The notes below the pieces were generated by a model that saw only the letters and a list, made by a program, of their open reading frames with translations, was not told where the DNA came from and ran no database searches. The position numbers and the translations under genes were made by a program. A stretch of 63,849 bases of DNA, taken from positions 1 through 63,849 of the forward strand of contig JAHEYF010000017.1 in the NCBI GenBank assembly GCA_023251755.1. Reading direction: 5' to 3'. The stretch's first letter is position 1. Each line of letters opens with the position of its first letter. The stretch comes from Bacteroidota bacterium (lineage in GTDB: Bacteria; Bacteroidota; Bacteroidia; B-17B0; Aurantibacillaceae). Of the stretch, positions 34,443 through 43,799 are shown in pieces.

Positions 34443-37013
34443 TTAGCGTATTAAAGTAATGTTTCCCTTTTTTGTGTATTCTGTTCCGTCAATTGTTACA
34501 TTAAAAAAATAGGCGTATACCCCAACAGGCGCTTCAGCCCCGTTAAATTGCCCATTCCAGCCTTTTGATTTATCAGTTGATTTGAATACCAATTGTCCCC
34601 AGCGGTTGTATATTTCCAGGTCAAATTTTGTTGAATTCAATGTGCCGTATACATTTAAAATATCGTTGTTGCCATCGCCATTGGGAGAAAAGCCGGTAGG
34701 AACAAGCGGCTCACCGGTTGTATTAAAAGCTTCTTTCAGCCGGAACACTGCTTTTAAACAGGTGGAAGTGCTGTCGTACTTCCAGGCGAGGTAAGCATTT
34801 TTTAAAAGGCTGTCGGGTATGGTAAAATTGGTGGGTTCCCAATGGTCGAAATAATAATTGGTATTGGCCAGTGCATTGGCACTCATGTTCACTCCTCCGT
34901 AATACTGCCCGTTAAAAGTGAAATTGGAAACAGTGATGGTATTCAATACGATGTTGCCCGAATTGGGAGGAAACACTTCGAGGCAAAAATCATAAGGGCC
35001 GGCTACACCATAACACCCGGCTACCAAGGAGTCGATGTATTTACAACGTTGTTGTATCCACGATTGTAAGGAATCTATATTCCTGTTCCAGTTGGCCACA
35101 GTAGCGTTTGGGGCTGTACTTGTACCGGCCCAGCGGGCAACATGCCTGGTCATTTCGGGTGTAAGAAAATCTTTAAAATAGCTCAGGTGTTCCAACAATG
35201 AATCGCAGCTGAGGGAGGTGTTCAGTAAGTCTGCATAGCGGTTCAGGAACAGTGTTTTAAATTCATCATTGGTCAGTAATTTGGTTATCAGTGCGGCATG
35301 CCCTGTTTGCGGAGGGGAGCCGGGAGGGAAGGCTACGTTGTAATCGCAGGGTTTGTTGGTTGGGCTTGTATTGGATACAGACCCTGAATTGGAAGCTCCA
35401 AACGTATTGTCCATGTCCCACATCCAGTACTTCCATTTTCCGCCTTTTGGCAGCCACCACGAAGTGCCTCTCCACCAGGCTGTGTTGTTGTTGATGATAC
35501 TGCCATTTGCCGCAAAGGTGTTGTATATAAAAAAGTCTATCAGGCTTTTAAAATCAATCATTGTTCCGGCCTGCTGGTAGTTTGCCTGCACATTCATGGG
35601 GTTGTTCATGACAAGGTTGTAGGCGGTGGTCCAATCGGTTTGCGATGCAACTGAAGAAGCAGGTGTATAGTTACCATTGGTGCATTGTAAATTGAGCATA
35701 GCCGGTTGATCGTAATAATAATTAGCCGATGCGGTATCAAAGAGTTCGCGCAATTCATAAATGCCCCAGTATTTCCCGTCTAAGAACATAATAACAGGTT
35801 CGTACCTTCTTCCGTCGAGGTTAAAGTTTTTTCGCAGGGCATAGGATTGACAAAACGCATCACGCAGATGGCATGGTCTTTTATTAGCGGCTGCCCAGCC
35901 TTTTGGGAACTCGTCCTGCCCGGCTGCATTAAAAATAAGGTCTTGAAATTCCTTGCGGGGACTGTAACCTAATTTAGGATCGTCAAAAAACTGGTGCTTG
36001 TTGGTGTACGCATATCCAAACTCATCGTCCACATCGTATTCAAAACCCTTTTGTGGAAAGGCCGAGCCATTGGCGTGTATATTGGCAGAACCATAAGTTT
36101 CAAAAATAAACTGTTTGTCTTTTTCAAAATATTCTATATTGGCATCCGTCATGGTTCCGCCGTACAATGCAAGGCTGTCAAAACAAACCGATACAACCGG
36201 AAATGTAAAAGCATTGTCGGGGGCAATGAAGTATGTATTGGTTTCAATAAAACTGTTGACGTATTTTGGTGCAGTTAGATTACTGTCAAAACAAATTGCC
36301 CTTATCATGGTAGAACTGTTAATGGGAATAGCGGCAGTATAAGGAATAACAGTGGGAGAAGTATTCGGGTCTGAACCATCCTTCGTGTATTTTATTTTTG
36401 TTCCGGTAGTTTGCGGCGAAGTGAGTACAAGGCTGATGGCACCGCTACAGGTACCCGGAGGAACAGAAAAAACAGGTTTCAGTTTATAATTAATATACGA
36501 AGTACCCGTGTTGCTTGCCCCAAAAGTAGGGGTTTTATATACTTTCCAGGTGGAGTCGCCATCGGGTGTACGACCCCAGGAATGATTTTTTTGATTTGGA
36601 TGAATGGTAAGGGAATCAATTATAGTGTACAGTGTATTTACTAATAAAATTTTATCGGGCCAGGTTTGTGTAATTTTAAAATTGGTGTGGTATTCTTTTG
36701 GATTGCCCACTACAATGTTTGCACCGGATGCAAATATTTTTAAAAATCCATGCGAAGCAATGGTAGTTCCAATCGGAAATTGCCATTTGGATAAATTACC
36801 CGCATCATTGGTAAGGTAATAACCACCTATGTTAATTGTACTCGCACCTGCATTGTACAATTCAATCCAGTCGGGTGTATTGCCAAATAAATCAGCTACA
36901 GCTGTAACATTGGCCCCTGAGTATTCATTAATTTTTACCTGGGCTTTTACCTGAAAGGAAAAATGTATGCCAATAAAAAGCAGTAGTGTTGATGTAAATT
37001 TAGTGAAGCGCAT
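34443..37013 (-). CDS. secreted CotH-kinase protein with lamin-tail domain and T9SS type-B sorting domain
   Basis: The 856-residue product starts at ATG 37013 (MRFTKFTSTLLLFIG, signal peptide ending VKAQ), rather than eight codons upstream. Residues about 25-125 are a lamin-tail domain (VKINEYSGANVT, PDWIELYN). Residues about 270-650 are a CotH-type atypical kinase fold (GKYWGIYELRELF, and the metal-binding WMWDMDNTFGA). The C-terminus is a type-B sorting domain (GFSPNGDGNNDILNVYG, LEIYNRWGQLVF). CotH proteins in spores phosphorylate coat proteins; a surface kinase role here is inference. It is followed by a PorP/SprF-like partner. Confidence 0.88.
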   Translation of the reverse strand: MRFTKFTSTLLLFIGIHFSFQVKAQVKINEYSGANVTAVADLFGNTPDWIELYNAGASTINIGGYYLTNDAGNLSKWQFPIGTTIASHGFLKIFASGANIVVGNPKEYHTNFKITQTWPDKILLVNTLYTIIDSLTIHPNQKNHSWGRTPDGDSTWKVYKTPTFGASNTGTSYINYKLKPVFSVPPGTCSGAISLVLTSPQTTGTKIKYTKDGSDPNTSPTVIPYTAAIPINSSTMIRAICFDSNLTAPKYVNSFIETNTYFIAPDNAFTFPVVSVCFDSLALYGGTMTDANIEYFEKDKQFIFETYGSANIHANGSAFPQKGFEYDVDDEFGYAYTNKHQFFDDPKLGYSPRKEFQDLIFNAAGQDEFPKGWAAANKRPCHLRDAFCQSYALRKNFNLDGRRYEPVIMFLDGKYWGIYELRELFDTASANYYYDQPAMLNLQCTNGNYTPASSVASQTDWTTAYNLVMNNPMNVQANYQQAGTMIDFKSLIDFFIYNTFAANGSIINNNTAWWRGTSWWLPKGGKWKYWMWDMDNTFGASNSGSVSNTSPTNKPCDYNVAFPPGSPPQTGHAALITKLLTNDEFKTLFLNRYADLLNTSLSCDSLLEHLSYFKDFLTPEMTRHVARWAGTSTAPNATVANWNRNIDSLQSWIQQRCKYIDSLVAGCYGVAGPYDFCLEVFPPNSGNIVLNTITVSNFTFNGQYYGGVNMSANALANTNYYFDHWEPTNFTIPDSLLKNAYLAWKYDSTSTCLKAVFRLKEAFNTTGEPLVPTGFSPNGDGNNDILNVYGTLNSTKFDLEIYNRWGQLVFKSTDKSKGWNGQFNGAEAPVGVYAYFFNVTIDGTEYTKKGNITLIR

Positions 37014-37244
37014 CAGGTTTGGTTTACAAATTATCAAATGTATAGGACTTGTTCTTTATCATGGGGGGATGATGTAAACTCCTGCTCAATTTATAAGATG
37101 AAATAACATTCATTTTATTCCGTTAAAATTGGGTACAATAACGAATGGTTTATTCAAAATAAAATTCAGCAATTTCAAATATACTAATTATTTTAAAAAG
37201 ACAAGGAAGGGAAAATATTATCCGAAAATCGCTGTTGAAGGCCA

Positions 37245-37274
37245 TTGGCGAACCAATCTAAAAATGTAAATTTG
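37245..37274 (+). promoter_or_regulatory. purF promoter
   Basis: A TTG (37245-37247) lies 19 bases before TAAATTTG (37267-37274), close to the Bacteroidota TTTG-N19-TAnnTTTG form. The -7 box ends 17 bases before the purF ATG. Confidence 0.6.
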
Positions 37275-37291
37275 CTTTTCTTATTTTTATC

Positions 37292-39193
37292 ATGAGCGAT
37301 GCTATAAAACACGAATGCGGAATTGCGGTTGTCCGTTTACTAAAACCCCTGTCTTTTTACAGAGAAAAATACGGCTCGGCACGCTATGGTCTGCACAAAC
37401 TGTACCTGATCATGGAAAAAATGATCAACCGGGGGCAGGACGGGGCAGGAGTAGCTACAGTTAAATTAGATGCAGAGCCGGGCATGCAATACATAGACCG
37501 CCTGCGCTCGATCCGTACAAAAGCAAGTCTCGATATTTTTACTCAAATCAATCAGCATTTTATTGATAGTCAAAGTAAAAAACCGGAAGAGTATAAAAGT
37601 GTGGAGTGGCAAAAACGAAACATTCCCTATCTTGGTGAATTGTTGTTGGGGCACCTGCGCTACGGTACGTACGGAAAAAACAGTATAGAAAGTTGCCATC
37701 CCTTTTTACGGCAGAACAACTGGATGACACGTAATTTGGTGGTGGCCGGTAATTTTAATTTAACCAATGTGGATGAGCTTTTCGATCACCTGGTTGAGTT
37801 GGGCCAGCATCCGCGCGAAAAAGCAGATACGGTGACTGTGCTTGAAAAAATAGGACATTTCCTCGATAAAGAAAACGACCGCTTGTTTAAACAGCACAAA
37901 GCCGAGGGGCATTCAAACATAGAAATATCAAAATTGATTTCCCGCGACCTGGATGTAGCCTCCATTTTAGTGGAGTCGAGTAAGCGCTGGGACGGTGGTT
38001 ATGTGATTGGTGGTTTAATCGGAAACGGTGATGCTTTTGTTTTGCGCGACCCTAACGGGATTCGCCCGGCTTATTTTTATTCGGACGATGAAGTGGTGGT
38101 GGTTTGTTCGGAAAGACCCATTATACAAACTGTGTTTAATGTGCCTTATGATACCGTAAAAGAACTCACTCCGGGCCACGCATTGATTATAAAAAAAGAA
38201 GGCAGTTTCAAAGAACTACCAATTATTGAGCAGGGTACTAAAACGGCCTGTTCATTTGAACGCATTTATTTTTCGAGGGGCAACGATGCGGAAATCTATC
38301 AGGAACGTTATAATTTAGGGCAATACCTTGTTCCGCCGGTGTTAAAATCGGTTGATTATGATTTGAGAAATACGGTATTTTCATACATCCCCAATACGGC
38401 CGAGGTGGCGTTTGCCGGGCTTATTGAAGGCCTGCACGCATACCTGAACAAAGTAAAAGCAACAAAAATATTAAAGCTCGGCGATAAAATTGCTGATCCC
38501 GAACTGAGTGAGATCCTCAACATACATCCACGCATTGAAAAATTAGTACTGAAAGACGCCAAGCAACGTACTTTTATTACGGATGATGCGCACCGCAATG
38601 ATTTGGTAAGTTTGGTGTACGATATAACTTATGGAATAATCAGAGAAGGTGTAGACAACTTAGTGGTATTGGATGATTCGATTGTAAGGGGCACCACTTT
38701 AAAACAAAGTATTTTAAAAATTCTCGACCGCTTAAAACCTAAAAAAATAGTGGTCGTTTCTTCAGCTCCTCAAATCCGTTACCCCGATTGTTATGGTATA
38801 GACATGGCTATACTGGGCAAGTTTATTGCCTTTGAGGCTGCAATTGTTTTGTTAAAAGAATCGGGCTGCGAACACATTATTGATGAAGTCTACGAAAAAG
38901 CAAAATACCAGCTTGCTTTGCCTAAAGAGGAGCAGGTGAATGTGGTAAAAGAAATTTACCATCCCTTTACCGCAGATGAAATATCGGCTAAAATTGCACA
39001 GCTGTTAAAACCTGTTGACCTGGGTTGTGAACTCGAAATTATTTACCAGAGTATTGAAGGCTTGCATCAATCCTGTCCGCATAACCTCGGCGACTGGTAC
39101 TTTACAGGAAATTACCCAACACCCGGAGGAACACGTGTAGCCAACAAAGCCTTTGTACATTACATGGAAGGGAAGTTGATAAGAGCGTATTAG
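37292..39193 (+). CDS. purF: amidophosphoribosyltransferase (PurF)
   Basis: PurF makes phosphoribosylamine from PRPP and glutamine, the first committed purine step. The 633-residue product is of the long Bacteroidota form. Cys9 in KHECGIAV is the class II glutaminase nucleophile, preceded by an eight-residue propeptide. Further glutaminase motifs are NRGQDGAGVATV and GHLRYGTYG. The phosphoribosyltransferase domain carries LVVLDDSIVRGTTLK (about 458-472), the PRPP-binding loop. It stands alone with its own promoter, away from purB. Confidence 0.95.
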   Translation: MSDAIKHECGIAVVRLLKPLSFYREKYGSARYGLHKLYLIMEKMINRGQDGAGVATVKLDAEPGMQYIDRLRSIRTKASLDIFTQINQHFIDSQSKKPEEYKSVEWQKRNIPYLGELLLGHLRYGTYGKNSIESCHPFLRQNNWMTRNLVVAGNFNLTNVDELFDHLVELGQHPREKADTVTVLEKIGHFLDKENDRLFKQHKAEGHSNIEISKLISRDLDVASILVESSKRWDGGYVIGGLIGNGDAFVLRDPNGIRPAYFYSDDEVVVVCSERPIIQTVFNVPYDTVKELTPGHALIIKKEGSFKELPIIEQGTKTACSFERIYFSRGNDAEIYQERYNLGQYLVPPVLKSVDYDLRNTVFSYIPNTAEVAFAGLIEGLHAYLNKVKATKILKLGDKIADPELSEILNIHPRIEKLVLKDAKQRTFITDDAHRNDLVSLVYDITYGIIREGVDNLVVLDDSIVRGTTLKQSILKILDRLKPKKIVVVSSAPQIRYPDCYGIDMAILGKFIAFEAAIVLLKESGCEHIIDEVYEKAKYQLALPKEEQVNVVKEIYHPFTADEISAKIAQLLKPVDLGCELEIIYQSIEGLHQSCPHNLGDWYFTGNYPTPGGTRVANKAFVHYMEGKLIRAY

Positions 39194-39236
39194 CTTAAAG
39201 TTCTTAGTTCAGAGTTGGACGAGGTAAAATAAAAAA

Positions 39237-39331
39237 GGGTAAGCTACTTTCATCGCACCGCTCAACCATTTACCCTTGCTTTCTTCCGAACCTGGGGGAT
39301 TCAACAGGAGCTGGTCGTGAAAGACTTACCC
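39237..39331 (-). ncRNA. ffs: bacterial signal recognition particle RNA (4.5S type)
   Basis: Read on the minus strand, the 95 bases begin GGGTAAG and end CTTACCC, closing a long hairpin. The tip contains CAGGTTCGGAAGAAAGCA, a variant of the conserved SRP loop CAGGTCCGGAAGGAAGCA that binds Ffh. A T-run (CCCTTTTTTATTTT) follows the 3-prime end, as an intrinsic terminator. A -7 box lies just before the 5-prime end. End positions are exact only to a few bases. Confidence 0.88.
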
Positions 39332-39335
39332 GGCA

Positions 39336-39343
39336 CAAAATTA
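39336..39343 (-). promoter_or_regulatory. ffs: -7 element for the SRP RNA gene
   Basis: On the minus strand TAATTTTG matches TAnnTTTG and ends a few bases before the RNA 5-prime end. No clear -33 TTTG is seen. Confidence 0.45.
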
Positions 39344-39477
39344 ACATTTATTTTAATTGTTGAGGTACTTAATTTAAAAAACATACGTTTTAAAGTGAAT
39401 TTGAACGGTAAAGGTTCATAGACAGTTGAATAAAATTTTGTATGTCAAATAAAAATCACAAATTTGTCCCTTCAAAT

Positions 39478-40434
39478 ATGGATATTTCAGTAGTCATACC
39501 ACTTTTAAACGAGGAAGAATCCCTTCCCGAATTGCACGAGTGGATAAAAAAGGTAATGGAAACGAACCGTTTTTCGTATGAAATCCTTTTTATTGACGAT
39601 GGAAGTAAAGATAATTCCTGGCCCGTAATTGAAAAATTAGCCGCACAAAACCCCTGTGTTAAAGGCATTAAGTTTCGCCGCAATTATGGAAAATCGGCTG
39701 CCCTGCACACGGGCTTTGAGGCTTGTACAGGTAATGTGGTCATTACCATGGATGCTGACCTGCAGGACAGCCCGGAAGAAATACCTGATTTGTATAAAAT
39801 GATTACATCAGATGGTTTTCATCTGGTAAGCGGTTGGAAACAAAAACGCCACGATCCGATAAGCAAAACAATTCCCACCAAACTGTTTAATTATGCAACC
39901 CGCAAAATGAGTGGGATAAGTTTACACGATTTTAACTGCGGTTTAAAGGCGTATAAAAAAGATGTGGTAAAAAGCATTGAAGTTTATGGTGAAATGCACC
40001 GTTATATTCCGGTTATAGCCAAATGGGCGGGCTTTGGTAAAATAGGAGAAAAAGCAGTCCACCACCAGGAAAGAAAATACGGATCAAGTAAATTTGGAAT
40101 CGAACGTTTTATCAATGGTTTCCTCGACCTGCTGACGATCACTTTTATTTCGAAATTCGGAAAACGGCCCATGCACTTTTTTGGTTTACTCGGAACTTTC
40201 ATGTTTATGATTGGTTTTGCAGTAGCAGCCTGGCTGGGGGCCAGTAAAATGTACTCCGTGTGGAACAACCTCCGCGCTCCTTTGGTAACAAGCAATCCCT
40301 GGTTTTATATTGCCTTAACTTCAATGATAATGGGAACACTGTTGTTCCTGGCCGGCTTTATCGGTGAGCTTATTCTTCGCAATAGTTCTGTACGCAATCA
40401 TTATTTGTTGGAGAAAAAAATTAATATTGATTAG
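39478..40434 (+). CDS. family 2 glycosyltransferase (polyprenyl-phosphate sugar transferase type)
   Basis: The 318-residue product has a GT-A fold: MDISVVIPLLNEEESLPEL at the N-terminus, DDGSKDNSW at about 40-48 and the metal-binding DADLQDSPEEI at about 94-104. Two C-terminal membrane helices (FFGLLGTFMFMIGFAVAAWL and ALTSMIMGTLLFLAGFIGEL) give the DPM/GtrB/ArnC-like layout, in which sugar is moved to a polyprenyl phosphate at the inner membrane. ATG 39478 was chosen because the conserved domain starts there; an ATG at 39442 would add 12 unconserved residues. Confidence 0.88.
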   Translation: MDISVVIPLLNEEESLPELHEWIKKVMETNRFSYEILFIDDGSKDNSWPVIEKLAAQNPCVKGIKFRRNYGKSAALHTGFEACTGNVVITMDADLQDSPEEIPDLYKMITSDGFHLVSGWKQKRHDPISKTIPTKLFNYATRKMSGISLHDFNCGLKAYKKDVVKSIEVYGEMHRYIPVIAKWAGFGKIGEKAVHHQERKYGSSKFGIERFINGFLDLLTITFISKFGKRPMHFFGLLGTFMFMIGFAVAAWLGASKMYSVWNNLRAPLVTSNPWFYIALTSMIMGTLLFLAGFIGELILRNSSVRNHYLLEKKINID

Positions 40435-40442
40435 GGTTTTAG

Positions 40443-40500
40443 ATAAAAGTTAAAAGGTAGAAGTCAAAAGTTAAAAGCCAAGAGCCAAAAGTACGATCAC
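40443..40500 (+). repeat. dispersed purine-rich repeat, copy 1
   Basis: A stretch with AGAAGTCAAAAGTTAAAAGC and CAAGAGCCAAAAG is almost identical to 58801-58850. Both copies lie after the stop codon of a plus-strand gene, and both are followed by ACGATCACGG. Confidence 0.75.
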
Positions 40501-40592
40501 GGTTACGAAACATCCTCTGCGGAATTCTGCGTTTTAATCAGCGCGCCTCTGCGAGAAATAAGTCAAAAGACACAAAACCTTACCATAGGCTT

Positions 40593-42185
40593 TTATTTTT
40601 TTCTCTCCACATAAAACTTAAGCAACTTCATATTCATTCCAATTTGAAAAATTGGATACGGGCCTGAAGAATTTTTCCGAAGGTAATCCAGTCCTATTCC
40701 GCATTGTACAAAAAAACGTTGTATAAATATTCCTCTTTCGGTATTCACTATTGATAATCCAAGGTGCAGGTTTTGTTCAAAATAATTTTGTTCAGCGTTT
40801 TGAACCCTTGTTTTAAATTCTGTACCGGCATACAAGCGGCAATATTTATAAATTACTTTTACATTGCCCGGACTTTTCCATGTTGAAAATGGATTGATGG
40901 CGCTAAAGGGAAAGGATAAAAAATTATACTGATAACGGAAGGAACCATAATAACTCCTGTCCAGGCCTTTTGCAAAAAGTAACATCACCTGGCTGTAGTC
41001 CCCTGCTTTGCTTATCCCCAGGCCGAGGTAAGGATAATTTGTACGCTGTTGATAATAATTTCCGGCTTCAAGGCCCAGGGTAATTGATTTGTCGATGGTT
41101 CCCAAAGTAGCGCATTGTATAATCGCTTTGCCACATTCAGATGGTTCGGGCGCTGATTTACAACAGTTCATTGTTCTTGTAATATTATCAATATAATTCA
41201 GGTGAAGGGGAAGTCTGGTATAATAATAATTTTTTTTCCGCCTTCCTTTTTTTGTTTCCCATACTAATTTGTTGTTAAACCCACAGCCAATATAATAACT
41301 GAAAGCGGTGTCTACATATTCGCGGGGTGCTCTGATGTTTACAAATGTGCGGTTAAACAGCGTTGTTTTGTATTGAATGGCGTACATTAAAAACCGGTCT
41401 ACCTGTATGCAGGTGTCTTCATTTACAAATTTTTTACCCTTTTCAAAATCTTCGTTACAGGCTTTGCAGGGAGGTTTTGTGATCCGAAAAATCTTGTATT
41501 TATCAAAGTCTTTTTTGGGTATCAGGGCGGTGAACCTTGTTTTTTGCCACCATAAATTTCCGGTGCTTTTCATTTCCCATTTAACCAGCTTGTTTATTAT
41601 CTTACCAGCTTTGTTTTCTGAGGCAGTATAATAGGTGCTGTCTTTTTTAATATTGTTAATATTTGTTTCCAGCAGTATAAATTCTTTTTTCCCTTTTGTA
41701 ATTGTCCGGGCGTGGCACCTGTGAAGGAGCTGATAATCAATGTAACGACAGTTTTCAGAAGTTTTGAGGGTGTCTGCTTTTTCTATTGTGTTTTCAGTGG
41801 CTTTTGTTTTGAAAAAAAGGAGGATGTCAACATTTCTGCTTTTACTAAGTGTTTGTTTTGATTTTTCGCCTGTTGCCACAACTGTAAAACGAATGCCGGC
41901 GGGAAATAAACCTGTACAGTATTTCGCCACATTTTTTGCCCTTTTCTCCGAAAGTTTCAGGTTTGAAGAGAGCTTACCAACAGAATCAGTTGCACCAACA
42001 AAACGAACAGAATCTAAATCGGATAAGTCGTATTTTACGGGGATGGCATGAAGAGCATCGTATTGGCTCTGTTCAATTTTTGAACTACCAAAGCTGAAAT
42101 AAACTGAGACGGTGTCCTGACTGAATAAATAAGTTGAATACAACAAAGAGAAGAGAAGGTATGTAAACCATTTTGTACTTCGCAT
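40593..42185 (-). CDS. OmpA-domain protein with an unrecognised C-terminal region
   Basis: The 530-residue product starts at ATG 42185 (MRSTKWFTYLLFSLLYSTYL), which gives a clean signal peptide; the longer frame adds 13 residues. Residues about 25-130 form an OmpA-type peptidoglycan-binding domain at the N-terminus (VYFSFGSSKIEQ, GATDSVGKLSSNLKLSEKRA), whereas OmpA proteins normally carry it at the C-terminus. The rest contains several Cys (KPPCKACNEDFE, CCKSAPEPSECG) and, near the end, beta strands with aromatic residues. It may be an outer-membrane barrel; function unknown. Confidence 0.7.
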   Translation of the reverse strand: MRSTKWFTYLLFSLLYSTYLFSQDTVSVYFSFGSSKIEQSQYDALHAIPVKYDLSDLDSVRFVGATDSVGKLSSNLKLSEKRAKNVAKYCTGLFPAGIRFTVVATGEKSKQTLSKSRNVDILLFFKTKATENTIEKADTLKTSENCRYIDYQLLHRCHARTITKGKKEFILLETNINNIKKDSTYYTASENKAGKIINKLVKWEMKSTGNLWWQKTRFTALIPKKDFDKYKIFRITKPPCKACNEDFEKGKKFVNEDTCIQVDRFLMYAIQYKTTLFNRTFVNIRAPREYVDTAFSYYIGCGFNNKLVWETKKGRRKKNYYYTRLPLHLNYIDNITRTMNCCKSAPEPSECGKAIIQCATLGTIDKSITLGLEAGNYYQQRTNYPYLGLGISKAGDYSQVMLLFAKGLDRSYYGSFRYQYNFLSFPFSAINPFSTWKSPGNVKVIYKYCRLYAGTEFKTRVQNAEQNYFEQNLHLGLSIVNTERGIFIQRFFVQCGIGLDYLRKNSSGPYPIFQIGMNMKLLKFYVERKK

Positions 42186-42301
42186 ATTATTCTTGTAAAA
42201 TAGTTCAATATTAAATACCCGCATTCATAAACAAATAGAATTTGTTTTGCTGTATACGCAATTTACTAAATAGTTTTTATTTGGAGAATTTAGTGGATGG
42301 A

Positions 42302-43585
42302 TTAGGCCCTGGCCAGCTTTTTCAACTTTCTGAATAAAATAAAATTCAAACAAATACTGAGGAATAATGTAATGTAGCTTACAATTTCTGAAGTGCTTAG
42401 CGCCGTCTTTTTTTTAGTAAAGGATAGAGCAGCTTCAGATAATTGGCCATTCATATCAAGCGTCATTAACTGGGGGGAATAACAACGCTTAAAGTCCCCT
42501 CTTCCAAGCTGGCCCGAAGGATTGTCGCCGAAGGTGAATATTTTTCCTGAAACATCAACAGTAATTGACTGAAAGCAGCCTCCTCCAATTTCAATAATAT
42601 TTTTCAGGGGTTTAATTAAAACTGGCTTGGAGCAACTTATGGTATCGTTGGTTCCCAACATGCCGTAATGATTTTTGCCCCAGGCCCAAACGTTTTTGTG
42701 TTCATCGATGGCCAGCGAATGCCAGCTGCCACATGCAATTTTGGTGAATTTGGGAAAATTATCAAAGCAAACAGGTTGTCCGTATTGTTTAGTGGTTGCT
42801 TCATTAAACTGAAAGGCGGGGTCGGAACCCCATACCCAAATTTTTCCACTTGTATCCAAAGCAACTGAATGGTGCCAGCCAACCGCTATTTCTTTTATTG
42901 GAGGAATCCCTTCAATGTGCATGGCGTATAGTTCAAGTTCATTTCCTTTGTGTCCCAGTTCATTATAAACATTCGAACCCCAGGCCCAGATTGTTCCGTC
43001 TTTCTTTAAGGCGAGCGTATGATAACCTACTGATGCAATTTGAATAACTTCGCTGACAGGAGAAACAACTGCGCCTGATTTTTGAAGAACCGGTACTGGC
43101 CAGGAGGCATGTTCCCTGGTTCCGTTTCCCAACTCACCAAAATAATTATGCCCCCAGCTCAACACTGTTCCATCTTTTTTAAGCCCGACAGAGTGGCAAT
43201 GTCCACCTTCTACAGCAATAAAGCCGGTATGATTTTCAAGTTTATGTGGCTTTAGGAAATCCTGTCCGGGTGAAAAGCCAAGCTGCCCGTAATTATTTCT
43301 TCCCCATAAATATAAATCACCCTTAGCGTCTAACGCTATACTGTGATCATACCCTCTTGCTATTTTAACAATATTGTTAAGGCCTTTAACTTTTTTAGGA
43401 ACAGGCGAATTTTCAAGGGAGCTGTCACCTAACTGGCCATAATTGTTTCTTCCAACGGCCCAAACAGAACCTTGTTTATCTAAAATCAATGCATGCCCGT
43501 TTCCCCCTTCTACGACTTGCCCCGAAAGATGGATGAAAGAAGCAATAAGAACAATTATACCCGCTGTTTTTATCATAAAATTCAT
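42302..43585 (-). CDS. secreted RCC1-repeat beta-propeller protein
   Basis: The 427-residue product has a signal peptide (about residues 1-22) and about seven RCC1 repeats of roughly 50 residues (HALILDKQGSVWAVGRNNYG, HSIALDAKGDLYLWGRNNYG, HSVALDTSGKIWVWGSDP), forming one propeller. A C-terminal helix (SYITLFLSICLNFILFRKLK) followed by Lys/Arg could anchor it in the membrane. No catalytic domain is attached. A second start three codons downstream (MIKTAG) is possible. Function unknown; such propellers usually bind proteins. Confidence 0.82.
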   Translation of the reverse strand: MNFMIKTAGIIVLIASFIHLSGQVVEGGNGHALILDKQGSVWAVGRNNYGQLGDSSLENSPVPKKVKGLNNIVKIARGYDHSIALDAKGDLYLWGRNNYGQLGFSPGQDFLKPHKLENHTGFIAVEGGHCHSVGLKKDGTVLSWGHNYFGELGNGTREHASWPVPVLQKSGAVVSPVSEVIQIASVGYHTLALKKDGTIWAWGSNVYNELGHKGNELELYAMHIEGIPPIKEIAVGWHHSVALDTSGKIWVWGSDPAFQFNEATTKQYGQPVCFDNFPKFTKIACGSWHSLAIDEHKNVWAWGKNHYGMLGTNDTISCSKPVLIKPLKNIIEIGGGCFQSITVDVSGKIFTFGDNPSGQLGRGDFKRCYSPQLMTLDMNGQLSEAALSFTKKKTALSTSEIVSYITLFLSICLNFILFRKLKKLARA

Positions 43586-43665
43586 TCAAATTATTTAGCG
43601 GGGTTCATTTTTAACGGAATAAACTTTTGAATATTGTGTAAGGGGGAATATTTCAGAAGCCATGT

Positions 43666-43692
43666 CTTAAGGTCGCATTTTGCGACCTTAAG
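43666..43692 (+). repeat. perfect 12-bp inverted repeat (hairpin)
   Basis: CTTAAGGTCGCA-TTT-TGCGACCTTAAG lies between two minus-strand genes. Neither strand has a proper T-tract after it, so a terminator role for the upstream PorE-like gene is possible but not shown. Confidence 0.7.
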
Positions 43693-43799
43693 ATTTCGTT
43701 TTCCACTTTGGTTAATTCAAACATAAAATGCCCCGAAAAATATTGGAATTATTAAGCACGATTGACGAATACCTATATTAAGAACTCTGAACTACAAAC

